From Hydrogenophaga sp. (GTDB taxonomy: Bacteria > Pseudomonadota > Gammaproteobacteria > Burkholderiales > Burkholderiaceae_C): DNA of 60,202 nt. The position numbers were made by a program, and so were the translations under genes. The notes below the pieces were generated by a model. The model searched no databases. It saw nothing but the letters and a program-made list of their open reading frames with translations, and had not been told where the DNA came from. Location of the stretch: NCBI RefSeq assembly GCF_030656115.1, contig NZ_JAUSOO010000050.1, positions 1-60,202 on the forward strand, in the 5' to 3' direction. Of the stretch, positions 18,386-30,095 are shown piece after piece. The first letter of the stretch is position 1, and every line of letters begins with the position of its first letter.

Positions 18386-19038
18386 ACCTTGCCCTCTTCG
18401 GTGTCAGCCGCTTCAGCAGCCAGCGGGGATTTCTGGGTGGCAGCCATGGGCAGCACGACCAGGCGGTCGCTGGCACGCACATGGACTTGCAGGCCCGGGT
18501 TGATGGCCTTGCTGTCCTTGCGCTGGCGCAGCGTCAGGGCAATGGCCGCGATCATGGCCACCAGCAGGATGACTGCAGCCACCTCAATCGGATACAGGTA
18601 TTCGGTGTAGAGCAGCAGGCCCAATTCCTTGGTGTTGGCATAGTCCGGGGCATTCACACCGGTGCCGGGAGCATCGGGGCTCATGGACATGGCTGGAAAA
18701 CCAGCCCACTGCACAGCGATGAGTTCGGCCGCAACCAAAACGCCCAAGACCGCAGCCAGTGGGAAGTGCTTCCAGAAACCCTTGCGCACACCTTCCATAT
18801 TGATGTCGAGCATCATCACGACAAACAGGAAAAGAACCATCACCGCGCCGAGGTACACAAGCACCAGGGTGATCCCTAAAAACTCCGCCTTCAACAGCAG
18901 CCAAAGCGCAGCGGCCTGCGAGAAGGCAAGCATCAGGAAAAGCACGGCGTGCACAGGGTTGCGCGCGGTGATTACGCGGAAGCCTGCAAACAGCAGCAGT
19001 GCCGCGAACAGGTAAAAAAAGCCGGTCTGGTAGTCCAT
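18382..19038 (-). CDS. nuoJ: NADH-quinone oxidoreductase subunit J
   Basis: A 218-residue membrane subunit (ND6 homologue) with five helices, starting [17 protein letters not shown]. It contains the conserved pi-bulge helix region [20 protein letters not shown]. The C-terminal tail of about 50 residues is polar and low in complexity ([19 protein letters not shown]), as in other betaproteobacteria. It overlaps nuoK by 4 bases. Confidence 0.95.
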   Translation of the reverse strand: MDYQTGFFYLFAALLLFAGFRVITARNPVHAVLFLMLAFSQAAALWLLLKAEFLGITLVLVYLGAVMVLFLFVVMMLDINMEGVRKGFWKHFPLAAVLGVLVAAELIAVQWAGFPAMSMSPDAPGTGVNAPDYANTKELGLLLYTEYLYPIEVAAVILLVAMIAAIALTLRQRKDSKAINPGLQVHVRASDRLVVLPMAATQKSPLAAEAADTEEGKV

Positions 19039-19073
19039 GGAATGGGTTCTTCGTTCTTGGGTCAGCCCAGGGA

Positions 19074-19613
19074 TCAGCGGTAAGGCGCGTCAGCCGCCTT
19101 GGCAGCAGCGATTTCGGCTTCGTAGCGGTCGCCCACGGCCAACAGCATGTCCTTGGTGAAGTACAGATCGCCACGCTTCTCACCGTGGTATTCGAAAATG
19201 TGGGTTTCCACAATCGCGTCCACAGGGCAGGCCTCTTCACAAAAGCCGCAAAAAATGCACTTGGTCAGGTCGATGTCGTAGCGCGTAGTGCGGCGCGATC
19301 CGTCGTCTCGGGCATCGGACTCGATGGTGATGGCCATGGCCGGGCACACCGCTTCGCACAGCTTGCAGGCAATGCAGCGCTCTTCACCGTTTTCATAACG
19401 GCGCTGGGCATGAAGACCCCGGAAGCGTGGTGAGATCGGTGTTTTTTCTTCAGGAAACTGCACCGTGACTTTGCGACGGAACGCGTAGCGTCCCGTCAGC
19501 GCCATGCCCTTGAACAATTCAACCAGCAAAAAGCTCTTGAAAAAGTCCCGAAAGGAAAATGGAGCGACGGCAAGGGTCGTGGCAACGGAGGCGGTGGTTG
19601 TAGACATGGTCAT
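19074..19613 (-). CDS. nuoI: NADH-quinone oxidoreductase subunit I
   Basis: A 179-residue ferredoxin-like subunit that carries clusters N6a and N6b in the peripheral arm. Two [4Fe-4S] motifs are complete: [12 protein letters not shown] (from residue 80) and [12 protein letters not shown], each with the following proline. ATG at 19613 follows an AGGGCG site; a second ATG two codons in is possible. It starts 9 bases after nuoH. Confidence 0.96.
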   Translation of the reverse strand: MTMSTTTASVATTLAVAPFSFRDFFKSFLLVELFKGMALTGRYAFRRKVTVQFPEEKTPISPRFRGLHAQRRYENGEERCIACKLCEAVCPAMAITIESDARDDGSRRTTRYDIDLTKCIFCGFCEEACPVDAIVETHIFEYHGEKRGDLYFTKDMLLAVGDRYEAEIAAAKAADAPYR

Positions 19614-19622
19614 TCGCCCTGC

Positions 19623-20705
19623 TTATTTCCAGATATTCCACGAGGTCTGCATCAGTGCGCCGACCAGCAGCAGATAGATGAGCGTGACAGGAATAAAAAT
19701 CTTCCAGCCCAGACGCATGATCTGGTCGTAGCGGAAGCGCGGGAAAGTGGCACGGATCCAAATGAACATCGAGACGACGAGGAAGGTCTTCAGACCCAGC
19801 CAAATCCAACCGGGAATCCAGTTGAACAACGCGCTGTCGATAGGTGGCAACCAGCCGCCCAGGAACATCAAAACGGCCAGAATGGAAATCAGCCACATGC
19901 TGGCGTATTCGGCCAGGAAGAAGATGGCGAAGCCCATGCCCGAGTACTCGACCATGTGACCGGCAACGATTTCCGCCTCGCCTTCCACCACGTCGAAAGG
20001 GTGACGGTTGGTCTCGGCCACGCCGGAGATCAGGTAGACGAAGAAAATGGGCAGCAGGGGCAGCCAGTTCCAGGACAGGAAGTTCAACCCCATGTCGGCC
20101 GCCATACCGCGGCTCTGCGAAGCCACGATCTCACCGAGGTGCAGACTGCCTGCGGTCATCACAACCACCAGAAAACAAAAGCCGATAGCAATTTCGTAAC
20201 TGACCATCTGGGCAGAAGCGCGCAGTGCACCCAGAAACGCGTACTTGGAATTGGATGCCCAACCGGCAATGATCACGCCATAGACCTCGATGGACGTGAT
20301 GGCCAAAATGACCAGCAAGCCGGCATTGACGTTGGCGAGAATGGCGTCAGGGCCAAACGGCACCGCCACCCACGCTGCCAGCGCCGGCATGATGGCCATG
20401 ATGGGGCCCAGGCGAAACAGGCCACTGCTGGCGGCGCTGGGGCTGATGATCTCTTTGGTCAGCAACTTGATGGCGTCGGCAATGGGCTGCAGCAGGCCAA
20501 ATGGCCCTACGCGGTTGGGACCTAGGCGAACCTGGATGAAGCCGAGCAGCTTGCGCTCCCAGAGCGTCAGGTAAGCCACGGCTCCCATCAAGGGCGCAAG
20601 CACAGCCACGATCTTGATCAGAATCCAGAGCACAGGCCATGCGGCCGTGGTCCACCACGAGGCCGCAATCAAGCCCATACCGCCGTTGTACATGGCGTCA
20701 ATCAT
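19623..20705 (-). CDS. nuoH: NADH-quinone oxidoreductase subunit H
   Basis: A 360-residue membrane subunit (ND1 homologue) at the junction with the peripheral arm and the quinone site. Signatures: [55 protein letters not shown] and [21 protein letters not shown] start it at 20705 (MIDAMYNGG), where ATGA overlaps the nuoG stop; an in-frame ATG 36 codons further upstream lies inside nuoG. Confidence 0.95.
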   Translation of the reverse strand: MIDAMYNGGMGLIAASWWTTAAWPVLWILIKIVAVLAPLMGAVAYLTLWERKLLGFIQVRLGPNRVGPFGLLQPIADAIKLLTKEIISPSAASSGLFRLGPIMAIMPALAAWVAVPFGPDAILANVNAGLLVILAITSIEVYGVIIAGWASNSKYAFLGALRASAQMVSYEIAIGFCFLVVVMTAGSLHLGEIVASQSRGMAADMGLNFLSWNWLPLLPIFFVYLISGVAETNRHPFDVVEGEAEIVAGHMVEYSGMGFAIFFLAEYASMWLISILAVLMFLGGWLPPIDSALFNWIPGWIWLGLKTFLVVSMFIWIRATFPRFRYDQIMRLGWKIFIPVTLIYLLLVGALMQTSWNIWK

Positions 20706-22837
20706 GCGCTGACTCCTTCGATCTGAGCGCTCGATGCGCGGGCATCGTTCGTGAGTTGCAGCGAGGTGGCGCGACGCACCAGTCCATCCAACTGATAGAT
20801 GGCTGCCACACACGGTTGCAGGTGGGCTGGGGTGAGGTCAACAGCTGCAGAGCTGGCATTGGAAAGACGCGAAGCATCCACCACCGTGCCAGCGGCCACG
20901 CCAGGCAGGGCGTTGGCCAAGACAGCTTGGGACGAATCGGCGTCAAAACCAGCCAGACCGAGTAGATTGCCCAATACACGAAGCACTTTCCAGGCGGGAC
21001 GTGTGTCACCCAACGGGCGTACCACGGCATGGAAACTTTGCACACGTCCTTCGGCGTTGACAAAAGAGCCTGACGTTTCGGTGAAGGGAGCGATCGGCAA
21101 CAGCACATCGCTCACGTCCATATTGCATTTGAACGGACTGAGCGTGACCACCATGTCAGCAGCCTTCAGACCCGCAGTGCCAGCAGCACTGTCGTAAGCA
21201 GGCTCTGTGTTCAACAGCAACGCGGCCTTGAGCGATCCACCCAACATCTGACCTGCATTGAAACCGCCCTGCCCCGGCGTAGCGCCCACGAGCTGAGCGC
21301 CCACGGTGTTGGCAGCTTCGGTGAGATAGCCCACCGTGGCACCGGTTTGTTGCGCAATCCAGTTGGCCAAAGACAGGAGGCTGGCCGCTTTTTCATGGTG
21401 CGCTGCGGCGGTACCCAGCAAGACGGCTTTCTGCTCGCCCCCCAACAGCGACTTGGCCACCGCGCGGGCTGTGTCAGTCACCTCGACAACCACCGGGGCT
21501 GTTGCGCCGGTTTCCTGCGCCACAGCGGCGGCAATACCGGCCAAAGCGACAACCCATAAGGAGCTGTCGGCCAACACGGTGTTTTTGACCGGCATGGCCC
21601 AGTCTTGCGTCGCGGTACCCAGCACGTTGATCTGGCAACCCTGGCGAGCGGCCTGGCGAATGCGTTGGGCAAACAGCGGATGGTCTTTGCGCAGGTGCGA
21701 ACCCACCACCAGCACACGCTGAAGCGAAGACAACGAGGCCACCGACCGACCCAACCAGCGCGCAGCACCCAGTGGGGCCGTATTGGTGAAATTGGCGTGG
21801 CGCAGACGTGTGTCGATGTTCTGACTGCCGAGACCGCGCACCAAGGCAGCAGCCAGAGTCAGCTCCTCAACGGTACTGTGCGGGCTGGCCAACAGACCGA
21901 TGGCGTCAACGCCGTGGTCGGCCTTGACCTGCTTCAGACCATTGGCGACATATTCCAGCGCCGTCTGCCAGTCCACCGTTTTCCACTCGCCACCCTGCTT
22001 GAGCATGGGCGCGGTCAGTCGCTCTTCACTGTTGACGGCTTCGTAAGAAAAACGGTCACGGTCGGCGATCCAGCACTCATTGACCGCATCGTTTTCCAGC
22101 GGCACCACACGCATGACCTTGTGGTTTTTCACCTGAACAATCAGGTTGGCACCGGTCGAATCGTGCGGGCTTACGCTCTTGCGGCGAGAGAGTTCCCAGG
22201 TGCGGGCGCTGTAGCGAAACGGCTTGCTGGTCAGCGCACCCACCGGGCAAATGTCGATCATGTTGCCAGAGAGCTCGGAATCGACCGTGTTGCCCACGAA
22301 GGTCTCGATCTCGGCATGCTCGCCGCGGTGCGACATACCCAACTCCATCACGCCGGCAATTTCCTGACCGAAGCGAACGCAGCGAGTGCAGTGGATGCAA
22401 CGGCTCATTTCCTCCATGGAAATCAGTGGACCCACATCCTTGTGGAACACGACACGCTTTTCTTCTTCGTAGCGCGAAGCACCACCGCCATAACCCACCG
22501 CCAGATCCTGCAACTGGCATTCACCGCCCTGGTCACAAATCGGGCAGTCCAGTGGGTGGTTGATGAGCAGAAACTCCATCACCGACTGCTGTGCCTTGAT
22601 CGCCTTGTCGCTCTTGGTGCGCACGATCATGCCCATGGTCACCGGCGTGGCACAGGCAGGCATGGGCTTGGGTGCCTTCTCCACATCGACCAGACACATG
22701 CGGCAGTTGGCCGCAATAGACAATTTTTTGTGGTAACAGAAGTGCGGAATGTAGGTGCCAGCCTTCTCGGCCGCATGCATCACCATGCTGCCCGGGGGCA
22801 CTTCCACCTTCTTGCCGTCGAGTTCAATTTCAACCAT
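20702..22837 (-). CDS. nuoG: NADH-quinone oxidoreductase subunit G
   Basis: A 711-residue iron-sulfur subunit of the peripheral arm. The N-terminus has the [2Fe-2S] pattern ([20 protein letters not shown], then PACATPV), then [18 protein letters not shown] with the His-Cys3 cluster, and [12 protein letters not shown] with the next tetranuclear cluster. The rest is a molybdopterin-oxidoreductase-like domain that has lost its cofactor in this family. It precedes nuoH with a 4-base overlap and follows nuoF by 14 bases. Confidence 0.95.
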   Translation of the reverse strand: MVEIELDGKKVEVPPGSMVMHAAEKAGTYIPHFCYHKKLSIAANCRMCLVDVEKAPKPMPACATPVTMGMIVRTKSDKAIKAQQSVMEFLLINHPLDCPICDQGGECQLQDLAVGYGGGASRYEEEKRVVFHKDVGPLISMEEMSRCIHCTRCVRFGQEIAGVMELGMSHRGEHAEIETFVGNTVDSELSGNMIDICPVGALTSKPFRYSARTWELSRRKSVSPHDSTGANLIVQVKNHKVMRVVPLENDAVNECWIADRDRFSYEAVNSEERLTAPMLKQGGEWKTVDWQTALEYVANGLKQVKADHGVDAIGLLASPHSTVEELTLAAALVRGLGSQNIDTRLRHANFTNTAPLGAARWLGRSVASLSSLQRVLVVGSHLRKDHPLFAQRIRQAARQGCQINVLGTATQDWAMPVKNTVLADSSLWVVALAGIAAAVAQETGATAPVVVEVTDTARAVAKSLLGGEQKAVLLGTAAAHHEKAASLLSLANWIAQQTGATVGYLTEAANTVGAQLVGATPGQGGFNAGQMLGGSLKAALLLNTEPAYDSAAGTAGLKAADMVVTLSPFKCNMDVSDVLLPIAPFTETSGSFVNAEGRVQSFHAVVRPLGDTRPAWKVLRVLGNLLGLAGFDADSSQAVLANALPGVAAGTVVDASRLSNASSAAVDLTPAHLQPCVAAIYQLDGLVRRATSLQLTNDARASSAQIEGVSA

Positions 22838-22851
22838 GTGCGACTTCTTTT

Positions 22852-24228
22852 TCAGACGTTGGCCGTGGCCATGCGGGTCTTGTGTTCGATGTAGTGCTCG
22901 AACTCAGGCCGGAAGTGTTTGATCATGGCGCGCACCGGCATGGCCGCTGCATCGCCCAGAGCGCAAATGGTGCGCCCCATGATGTTTTCAGCCACGTTGT
23001 CCAGCAAGGCCATGTCAGCCGGCTTGCCTTCACCACGCTCGATACGGTCCACCAGACGCCAAAGCCATCCTGTTCCCTCGCGGCAAGGGGTGCACTGGCC
23101 ACAGCTCTCGTGCATATAAAAGTAGGACAACCGCTTGAGCGATTCGACCATGCAGCGGCTGTCGTCCATGACAATCACCGCACCAGAGCCGAGCATGGAG
23201 CCGGCCTTGGAGATCGAGTCGTAGTCCATCGTGCAATTCATCATGATGGAGGCAGGCAACACGGGCGACGACGAGCCCCCAGGAATCACAGCCTTGAGCT
23301 TGCGCCCTTTGCGCACACCGCCGGCGAGCTCCAGCAAAGTCGAGAATGGCGTGCCCATGGGCACCTCAAAGTTGCCTGGGCTCTCCACGTCACCGCTGAC
23401 GGAGAAAATCTTGGTGCCACCGTTGTTGGGTTTGCCACACTCCAGATAGGCCTGCCCGCCGTTGCGAATGATCCAGGGGACCGCAGCGAACGTCTCGGTG
23501 TTGTTGATCGTGGTGGGCTTGCCGTACAAACCAAAGCTGGCCGGAAACGGCGGCTTGAAACGGGGCTGACCCTTTTTGCCTTCCAGCGATTCGAGCAATG
23601 CCGTTTCTTCACCACAGATGTACGCACCAAATCCATGGAAAGCATGCAACTGAAAACTGAAATTGCTGCCCATGATGTTGTTGCCCAGCAAACCTGCGGC
23701 ACGGGCTTCTTCCAGCGCAACTTCGAAACGGTCGTAGGCTTCAAAAATTTCGCCATGAATGTAGTTGTAACCCACACTGATGCCCATCGCGAAGGCAGCA
23801 ATGGCCATGCCTTCGATGACGATGTGCGGGTTGTACATCAGGATGTCGCGGTCCTTGCAAGTACCCGGCTCGCCTTCGTCCGAATTACAGACGAGGTATT
23901 TCTGGCCAGGAAACTGGCGTGGCATGAAGCTCCACTTCAGGCCGGTGGGAAAACCGGCACCACCTCGGCCACGCAACGCCGACTCTTTCAGAGTGGCGAT
24001 CACCTGGTCCTGCGTCAAGCCGGAAACTCCGGTGTCGGGGTTCGGTGCAGCACCGTCCTGGCCCAATACCTTGCGAAGCGCCTGGTAGCCACCGCGCGCT
24101 TCGTAGTCCTTGAGCGACCAGTTGCTGCCGTTCAAATCCGCGTAAATCTGCGGACGGATGTGGCGGCCATGGAAGCAGGTTTGTACGCCCGTGGCGCGAA
24201 ACTGGGAAAGAATTTGCTCGGCGTTCAT
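22852..24228 (-). CDS. nuoF: NADH-quinone oxidoreductase subunit F
   Basis: A 458-residue subunit that binds NADH and FMN and cluster N3. The glycine-rich flavin/NADH site is seen in [19 protein letters not shown] and [17 protein letters not shown]; the second part of the binding region is [17 protein letters not shown]. The [4Fe-4S] ligands are in [14 protein letters not shown] and, further on, [11 protein letters not shown]. It lies one base after the nuoE stop. Confidence 0.96.
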   Translation of the reverse strand: MNAEQILSQFRATGVQTCFHGRHIRPQIYADLNGSNWSLKDYEARGGYQALRKVLGQDGAAPNPDTGVSGLTQDQVIATLKESALRGRGGAGFPTGLKWSFMPRQFPGQKYLVCNSDEGEPGTCKDRDILMYNPHIVIEGMAIAAFAMGISVGYNYIHGEIFEAYDRFEVALEEARAAGLLGNNIMGSNFSFQLHAFHGFGAYICGEETALLESLEGKKGQPRFKPPFPASFGLYGKPTTINNTETFAAVPWIIRNGGQAYLECGKPNNGGTKIFSVSGDVESPGNFEVPMGTPFSTLLELAGGVRKGRKLKAVIPGGSSSPVLPASIMMNCTMDYDSISKAGSMLGSGAVIVMDDSRCMVESLKRLSYFYMHESCGQCTPCREGTGWLWRLVDRIERGEGKPADMALLDNVAENIMGRTICALGDAAAMPVRAMIKHFRPEFEHYIEHKTRMATANV

Positions 24229-24229
24229 G

Positions 24230-24751
24230 TCACTTTGCCTCCGTCGAACGCAAGCCTTCGATCAGCTGGTCGAGTTTGTCGTTGCTCATGAAACTGCACA
24301 TGTGCCGGTCGTTGACCAGCATCACAGGCGAATCGGCGCAGGCCCCCAGACATTCACTCTGCTGCAGGGTGAACATGCCATCGGCCGTGGTGCCACCCAT
24401 GGTCACACCGAGCTTGTGCTCCAGATGTTTCAACGCTTTGTTGCCATCGCGCAGCTGGCAAGGCAGGTTGGTGCAGACGTTGAGCTTGTACTTGCCCACC
24501 GGCTGCTGGTTGTACATGTTGTAGAAGGTCGTAACCTCGTGAACAGCAATGGGTGCCATGCCCAGGTATTCAGCGATGGCCTTCTCGGACTCCAGGCTCA
24601 CATGGCCCTGTTCCTGTTGCACGATGGACAGACAGGCCATAACGGCTGACTGCGCCTGATCGGTAGGGTATTTGGCGACTTCACGGGCGAAGCGCTGCAG
24701 GGTAGTTTCGGGCAGCGATGCCGTTTGCACAGTTTTGATGCCGGAGATCAT
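24230..24751 (-). CDS. nuoE: NADH-quinone oxidoreductase subunit E
   Basis: A 173-residue thioredoxin-like [2Fe-2S] subunit (cluster N1a). The four cysteines occur as CTNLPC and CLGACADSP. It overlaps the nuoD stop by 4 bases (ATGA). The N-terminal helical part ([20 protein letters not shown]) is typical. Confidence 0.95.
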   Translation of the reverse strand: MISGIKTVQTASLPETTLQRFAREVAKYPTDQAQSAVMACLSIVQQEQGHVSLESEKAIAEYLGMAPIAVHEVTTFYNMYNQQPVGKYKLNVCTNLPCQLRDGNKALKHLEHKLGVTMGGTTADGMFTLQQSECLGACADSPVMLVNDRHMCSFMSNDKLDQLIEGLRSTEAK

Positions 24752-26001
24752 CGGTCAATCTCTCCAAAAACGATGTCCATGGTGCCAATGATGGCCACTG
24801 CGTCTGCCAACATGTGGCCCCGCGCCATTTCGTCCATGGTGGCCAGATGCGCAAAGCCAGGAGCACGAATTTTCAAACGGTAGGGCTTGTTGGCGCCATC
24901 GCTCACAAGGTAAATACCAAATTCACCTTTGGGATGTTCGACCGCAGCATAGGCCTCACCCTCGGGCACATGGAAGCCTTCGGTGAACAGCTTGAAGTGG
25001 TGAATCAGCTCTTCCATGCTCGACTTCATCGATTCACGCGAAGGCGCCGCCACTTTGTGGTTGTCGGTGATGACAGGGCCCGGATTGGCACGCAACCACT
25101 TCACACACTGTTCAATGATGCGGTTGGACTGCTTCATCTCTTCCATGCGGACGAGGTAGCGGTCGTAGCAATCACCCGTCTTGCCCACCGGAATGTCAAA
25201 GTCCATCTGGTCGTAGACGTCGTACGGCTGGGTCTTGCGCAGATCCCACGCGATACCGGACCCCCGCAGCATGGGACCGGTCATGCCCAGGCTCAATGCA
25301 CGCTCGGGCGTGACCACACCGATACCGACCGTGCGCTGTTTCCAGATGCGGTTGTCGGTGAGCAAGGTGTGGTACTCACCCAGGTAGGAGGGAAACCGTT
25401 GGGTGAAATCTTCAATGAAATCGAGCAACGACCCCTGACGGTTGGTGTTCAACTCGGCCATCGCCTTGGCGTTGCGGATCTTGCTCACGCGGTACTGCGG
25501 CATGGTTTCCGGCAGATCGCGGTACACGCCACCCGGGCGGAAGTAAGCTGCATGCATACGCGCGCCGGACACAGCCTCGTACATATCGAACAGATCTTCG
25601 CGCTCGCGGAACGCGTAAATCAAAATGGTCGAACTGCCGCAGTCGTTGCCGTGCGAGCCGAGCCACATCAGGTGGTTCATCAAGCGCGTGATCTCCGAGA
25701 ACATCACACGGATGTACTGGGCACGGATCGGCACCTCAATGCCCAACAGTTTTTCGATGGCCAGACAATAGGCGTGCTCGTTACACATCATCGACACGTA
25801 GTCGAGGCGATCCATGTAGGGCAGCGACTGAATGAATGTCTTGCTCTCGGCCAGCTTTTCGGTGGCACGGTGCAGCAGGCCAATGTGTGGGTCGGCGCGT
25901 TGCACCACCTCACCATCGAGCTCCAACACCAGACGCAGCACACCGTGTGCGGCTGGGTGCTGCGGACCAAAGTTCAGGGTGTAGTTTTTGATTTCAGCCA
26001 T
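24748..26001 (-). CDS. nuoD: NADH-quinone oxidoreductase subunit D
   Basis: A 417-residue 49-kDa-type subunit, related to the large subunit of NiFe hydrogenases and forming the quinone site with NuoB. Signatures: [52 protein letters not shown] and the C-terminal end [14 protein letters not shown]. Here nuoC and nuoD are separate genes, 23 bases apart, unlike the fused nuoCD of enterics. Confidence 0.97.
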   Translation of the reverse strand: MAEIKNYTLNFGPQHPAAHGVLRLVLELDGEVVQRADPHIGLLHRATEKLAESKTFIQSLPYMDRLDYVSMMCNEHAYCLAIEKLLGIEVPIRAQYIRVMFSEITRLMNHLMWLGSHGNDCGSSTILIYAFREREDLFDMYEAVSGARMHAAYFRPGGVYRDLPETMPQYRVSKIRNAKAMAELNTNRQGSLLDFIEDFTQRFPSYLGEYHTLLTDNRIWKQRTVGIGVVTPERALSLGMTGPMLRGSGIAWDLRKTQPYDVYDQMDFDIPVGKTGDCYDRYLVRMEEMKQSNRIIEQCVKWLRANPGPVITDNHKVAAPSRESMKSSMEELIHHFKLFTEGFHVPEGEAYAAVEHPKGEFGIYLVSDGANKPYRLKIRAPGFAHLATMDEMARGHMLADAVAIIGTMDIVFGEIDR

Positions 26002-26024
26002 GGGTATTCCGATTCGCCTACAGC

Positions 26025-26645
26025 TCAGTGCAACCCGCCGTAATTGTCTTCGCGGATCACGCGCGGCGTGATCTCTCGCGGCTCGATGCTCACCGGCTCG
26101 TACACCACACGCTGCCTCGTGGCGTCATAGCGCATTTCCACATGACCCGATAGCGGGAAGTCTTTGCGGAACGGGTGACCAATAAAGCCGTAGTCGGTCA
26201 AGATGCGACGCAGGTCGTCATGACCCTCAAACACAATGCCAAAGAGATCGAACGCCTCGCGCTCGTACCAGTTGGCAGACGCCCACAGCGACGTAACGGA
26301 TGCCAGCACCGGAAAATCTTCCTCCGGGCAAAAAACCCGGACGCGAACACGCTGGTTGAGGCTGACCGACAAAAGGTGGACAACCGCAGCAAACCGCAAG
26401 CCTTCCCAGCGACCATCGCCGTAGGTTTGGTAATCCATGCCGCACAAATCAATCAACTGCTCGAAGCACGCCACAGGCTCGTCACGCAGGCTTTGCATAA
26501 CATCGAAATAGTTGACCGAACTCACCGTCACGGTCACTTCACCACGCTCCACCGCGATCGACTCGGCGCGATCACCCAGCAAGGCAGCAAGAGAGGATTG
26601 AATCGCCTCGGGCGAGGTGGCGTAGGGCGTTCGGGTATCGCTCAT
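26025..26645 (-). CDS. nuoC: NADH-quinone oxidoreductase subunit C
   Basis: A 206-residue 30-kDa-type subunit of the peripheral arm. Family signatures: [40 protein letters not shown] and the end [10 protein letters not shown] start it at 26645 ([16 protein letters not shown]); the open frame reaches back into nuoB in another frame and that part is not real. It is 44 bases after nuoB. Confidence 0.95.
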   Translation of the reverse strand: MSDTRTPYATSPEAIQSSLAALLGDRAESIAVERGEVTVTVSSVNYFDVMQSLRDEPVACFEQLIDLCGMDYQTYGDGRWEGLRFAAVVHLLSVSLNQRVRVRVFCPEEDFPVLASVTSLWASANWYEREAFDLFGIVFEGHDDLRRILTDYGFIGHPFRKDFPLSGHVEMRYDATRQRVVYEPVSIEPREITPRVIREDNYGGLH

Positions 26646-26689
26646 GAACAGACTTTCTGGACGCAAACCGGATAGGCCATAACAGACAC

Positions 26690-27169
26690 TCAGGCCCGCG
26701 CAATGGTGTTGGTGCGGCGAATTTTTTGCTGCAACTGAATGATGCCGTAGAGCAAAGCTTCTGCCGTGGGCGGACAACCGGGTACGTACACATCCACAGG
26801 CACGATGCGATCGCAGCCACGCACCACCGAATAACTGTAGTGGTAATACCCACCACCATTGGCACAAGAACCCATGGAGAGCACCCAGCGGGGCTCCGCC
26901 ATCTGGTCGTAGACCTTGCGCAAAGCGGGAGCCATCTTGTTGCACAGCGTGCCAGCCACAATCATCAGATCAGACTGACGCGGACTGGCGCGAAACACCT
27001 CGGCACCGAAACGACCGAGATCATATCGAGCCGTGGCGGCATGCATCATTTCAACAGCACAACAAGCCAAACCAAAGGTCATAGGCCAGAGCGACCCTGT
27101 CTTGGCCCAGTTCACCACCGAGTCGTAACTGGTGGTTACAAAACCTTCTTTGAATACGCCTTCAATCAT
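26690..27169 (-). CDS. nuoB: NADH-quinone oxidoreductase subunit B
   Basis: A 159-residue subunit that carries cluster N2, the last electron carrier before quinone. The cysteine ligands are visible as [12 protein letters not shown], then [20 protein letters not shown] and [12 protein letters not shown]. Length and start ([16 protein letters not shown]) match betaproteobacterial homologues. Confidence 0.97.
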   Translation of the reverse strand: MIEGVFKEGFVTTSYDSVVNWAKTGSLWPMTFGLACCAVEMMHAATARYDLGRFGAEVFRASPRQSDLMIVAGTLCNKMAPALRKVYDQMAEPRWVLSMGSCANGGGYYHYSYSVVRGCDRIVPVDVYVPGCPPTAEALLYGIIQLQQKIRRTNTIARA

Positions 27170-27205
27170 GAACAGCTCCGGAGTTTGCGCAAGGGTTGAG
27201 CTTGC

Positions 27206-27565
27206 TCATTCCCAATCCAATGCGCCTTTTTTCCACTCGTAAGCAAAGCCCACGGTCAGAATGGCCAGAAAAACCACCCCCGCCAGAAAGCCCGTCAGAC
27301 CAATATCTGAAAAAGCCACAGCCCAAGGGATCAAAAATGCGATTTCCAGATCGAACAAAATGAACAGGATCGCAACCAGGTAGTAGCGCACATCAAACTT
27401 CATCCGTGCGTCTTCAAATGCCTCGAAGCCACACTCATATGGAGAGTTTTTTTCCGCGTCGGGGCGGTTGGGACCGAGTATGTAACCCAGAACTTGCGGA
27501 ATGACCCCGACCGCAACACCCACCAAAATGAACAAGAGAACGGGAAGGTATTGTTCGAGACTCAT
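27206..27565 (-). CDS. nuoA: NADH-quinone oxidoreductase subunit A
   Basis: A 119-residue membrane subunit (ND3 homologue) with three helices and the conserved loop [20 protein letters not shown]. It is the first nuo gene. The ATG at 27565 ([12 protein letters not shown]) is preferred; a GTG 7 codons upstream is possible. The tRNA-Leu gene lies 50 bases upstream on the same strand, so tRNA and operon may share a transcript. Confidence 0.95.
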   Translation of the reverse strand: MSLEQYLPVLLFILVGVAVGVIPQVLGYILGPNRPDAEKNSPYECGFEAFEDARMKFDVRYYLVAILFILFDLEIAFLIPWAVAFSDIGLTGFLAGVVFLAILTVGFAYEWKKGALDWE

Positions 27566-27615
27566 CTTGGTAAGTTCCACTGACACGGCACACGGGCCAT
27601 GCTGTCCAAAAATAT

Positions 27616-27700
27616 TGGTGCCGACGGCGAGACTCGAACTCGCACAGCTTTCGCCACTACCCCCTCAAGATAGCGTGTCTACCAATTTCACCACGTCGGC
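27616..27700 (-). tRNA. tRNA-Leu (GAG)
   Basis: The 85-base minus-strand sequence folds as a class II tRNA: acceptor GCCGACG pairing with CGTCGGC before an encoded ACCA end, D-arm GTGAAATTGGTAGACAC, anticodon stem CTATC/GGTAG with one wobble pair, anticodon GAG in the loop TTGAGGG, a long variable arm and the T-arm GTGCGAGTTCGAGTCTCGC. The closest familiar tRNA is E. coli tRNA-Leu(GAG). It stands between secG and nuoA, its common place in this bacterial group. Confidence 0.95.
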
Positions 27701-27868
27701 TAGGTCTGCGTTGCCGGGCTCACGAGGGACTGTGTGAACCTTCTCGACAACCGTTAGAGTTTACCCTGAAACGACCCTAGTTTCGGGGGAAACTGTGGTT
27801 TTCGCTTCAAATCACACTCAAAAATCTCACGTGAAATCAACGCTTAACACAGTACATTGCCGGCCAGC

Positions 27869-28273
27869 TTACTTGGCTGGAATTTGGGCTGCACCTGTTC
27901 CTACAGGTTGGGTTTCCACGACAGCTGCAGCAGGTGCGCCACCGCTGGTCTGGCCAGGAATCTGTGCTGCAGGAGGCACTTCGGTGGGAAGAACAGAGCC
28001 CTCCAGCACACTGCCCGAACTCGGTGCTTCGCGCAAATTGCCGAAATAGGCCAAACCAAGGGTGCAGGTCAGGAAAACGCCAGCCAACACGGCGGTGGTC
28101 CGCGACAGGAAGTTTGCACCACCCGAAGCGCCAAACAAGCTGGCAGAGCCAGCGCCACCACCGAAGGCTGCACCGGCGTCTGCTCCCTTGCCATGCTGCA
28201 TCAAAATCAAACCAATCATGCCGAGTGCAGAAAGGATCTGCACAGCAAGGAGGATGGTCAACAAAATGTTCAT
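27869..28273 (-). CDS. secG: preprotein translocase subunit SecG
   Basis: A 134-residue inner-membrane subunit of the SecYEG channel. Two helices are at about 2-20 (NILLTILLAVQILSALGMIG) and 59-77 (TAVLAGVFLTCTLGLAYF), joined by the conserved cytoplasmic loop LMQHGKGADAGAAFGGGAGS ending GASGGANFLSR. The last 50 residues are Ala/Pro/Gln-rich and variable. It follows tpiA by 36 bases on the same strand. Confidence 0.95.
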   Translation of the reverse strand: MNILLTILLAVQILSALGMIGLILMQHGKGADAGAAFGGGAGSASLFGASGGANFLSRTTAVLAGVFLTCTLGLAYFGNLREAPSSGSVLEGSVLPTEVPPAAQIPGQTSGGAPAAAVVETQPVGTGAAQIPAK

Positions 28274-28309
28274 TTTTTTCTCCGTAATGGGTTAATTTGT
28301 GGCAACTGC

Positions 28310-29056
28310 TTACTGCGCAGCAGCCACGATCTGCAGGAAGTCCGCCGCCTTGAGCGAAGCGCCCCCGATCAGCCCGCCATCAATGTCGGGTTGCGCCAGC
28401 AAGCTGGCGGCATTGGCCGCGTTCATACTGCCGCCATAAAGAATATGCACCCGTTCAGGGTGTTGGGTGGCTGCAGCAAGCTGTGCACGCAACACAGCGT
28501 GCACCTGCTGCGCCATCTCTGGCGTGGCGGTCTTGCCGGTACCGATGGCCCACACAGGCTCGTACGCCACCACAATTTCGCTGGTGCAATGCGCCACGGC
28601 GTGAATGACGGCAGCCAGTTGGCGCTTGACCACGGCCTCGGTTTGGTCTGCTTCGCGCTCAGCCAGGGTCTCGCCCACGCAAACGATGGGGGTGATGCCC
28701 AGCGCCAGCGCGCGCTGCGCCTTGGTGGCCACCAGAACGTCTGTCTCGCCATGGTACTGGCGACGTTCCGAGTGACCCACGATGGCGTAGCGGCATGCGA
28801 AATCGCGCAGCATGGCCGCACTGACTTCACCGGTGTAAGCGCCCTGCTCGTGCGCCGACACGTCTTGCGCACCCCATGCGATCGGGCTACCCAGGAGCAG
28901 CGCCTGCAACTGCGCCAGATAAGGCGCTGGCGCGCACAGCGCCATGTCGGCGGCAGGTGCTGTGCCCTTCAAACCATGCAACATGGCTCGGACCAACGCC
29001 TCGTTGGCGGCCAGCGAACCGTTCATTTTCCAGTTGCCTGCAATGAGTTTTTTCAT
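28310..29056 (-). CDS. tpiA: triosephosphate isomerase
   Basis: A 248-residue glycolytic enzyme that interconverts dihydroxyacetone phosphate and glyceraldehyde 3-phosphate. The catalytic residues are in place: Asn8 and Lys10 (AGNWKMNG), His95 (VGHSERR) and Glu166 ([12 protein letters not shown]). The ATG at 29056 has GGAGAG 7 bases upstream; the ATG at 29089 lacks support. It lies between the oxidoreductase gene and secG, the usual order here. Confidence 0.97.
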   Translation of the reverse strand: MKKLIAGNWKMNGSLAANEALVRAMLHGLKGTAPAADMALCAPAPYLAQLQALLLGSPIAWGAQDVSAHEQGAYTGEVSAAMLRDFACRYAIVGHSERRQYHGETDVLVATKAQRALALGITPIVCVGETLAEREADQTEAVVKRQLAAVIHAVAHCTSEIVVAYEPVWAIGTGKTATPEMAQQVHAVLRAQLAAATQHPERVHILYGGSMNAANAASLLAQPDIDGGLIGGASLKAADFLQIVAAAQ

Positions 29057-29089
29057 AGCTATCTCTCCAGAACTGTGTTCGGCTGGCAA

Positions 29090-30079
29090 TCAGGACCACA
29101 CCAGGACCAGCTTGCCGATATGTTGGTTGGACTCCATCAGGGCGTGCGCCGACGCAGCATCCTCAGCGTTGAACGCGCGATAGACAACCGGCTTGATACG
29201 ACCGTTGGCCAACAGAGGCCATACGGTGGTGCGCAAACACTGGGCGATGGCGGCTTTGAACGACACCGGTCGTGGACGCAAGGTGGAGCCGGTGATGGTG
29301 AGGCGGCGGCGCAACACCATGCCCGCGTTGATCTCGGATTTGACACCGCCCTGCACGGCGATGATGACCAGTCGGCCGTCTTCAGCCAGACAATCCAGCT
29401 CTCGCGCCACGTAAGAACCCGCCACCATGTCCAGGATCACGTTGACACCCTGACCACCGGTCAGGTCGGCCACGGCAGCCACGAAATCCTGTGTTTTGTA
29501 GTTGATGGCGTGATCAGCGCCAAGGGCCAGACAAGCCGCGCATTTGTCGTCACTGCCTGCGGTGGCGATCACGCGCGCACCCAGGGCTTTGGCCATCTGG
29601 ATCGCGGTAACACCGATGCCGCTGGTGCCACCTTGAATCAACAAGGTTTCACCCGACTGAAGCCGAGCGCGGTCAAACACGTTGCTCCAGACGGTGAAGA
29701 ACGTCTCGGGCAAAGTGGCCGCAGCCACATCGTCCAGCCCCTCTGGCACCGGCAGACATTGACCCACGGGAGCCACGCAAAACTGCGCGTAGCCACCGCC
29801 CGCCACCAACGCGCACACACGATCACCCACAGCCAGACCCGCAGCCGTCATGGCGGCCGCATCACCCGACTCAATGACACCGGCCACCTCCAGACCAGGG
29901 ATGTCGGAGGCACCGGGCGGGACCGGGTAGTTGCCTGTGCGCTGCAGCACATCGGGCCGGTTCACACCCGAAGCGCTGACGCGGATGAGCACCTCGCCCT
30001 CGCCCGCTGCGGGCATGGGGCGTTCGGTCAAACGCAACACATCGGGTGCGCCGTAGGCGCTGATTTCAACCGCTTGCAT
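29090..30079 (-). CDS. NAD(P)H:quinone oxidoreductase, PIG3/zeta-crystallin type
   Basis: A 329-residue medium-chain dehydrogenase/reductase without zinc ligands, of the quinone-oxidoreductase (PIG3) branch. The N-terminal substrate domain is MQAVEISAYGAPDVLRLTER; the cofactor fold has GETLLIQGGTSGIGVTAIQM followed by AKALGARVIATAGSDDK. The start at 30079 is preferred to 30127. It starts 16 bases after pnp and ends 33 bases before tpiA. The natural substrate is unknown. Confidence 0.9.
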   Translation of the reverse strand: MQAVEISAYGAPDVLRLTERPMPAAGEGEVLIRVSASGVNRPDVLQRTGNYPVPPGASDIPGLEVAGVIESGDAAAMTAAGLAVGDRVCALVAGGGYAQFCVAPVGQCLPVPEGLDDVAAATLPETFFTVWSNVFDRARLQSGETLLIQGGTSGIGVTAIQMAKALGARVIATAGSDDKCAACLALGADHAINYKTQDFVAAVADLTGGQGVNVILDMVAGSYVARELDCLAEDGRLVIIAVQGGVKSEINAGMVLRRRLTITGSTLRPRPVSFKAAIAQCLRTTVWPLLANGRIKPVVYRAFNAEDAASAHALMESNQHIGKLVLVWS

Positions 30080-30095
30080 AGCCAACAAACCCGTC

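Noticed and set aside
15295..18610. Long plus-strand open frames opposite nuoM, nuoL, nuoK and nuoJ
   Set aside because: Same His/Gln/Arg-rich shadow composition; all overlap certain nuo genes.
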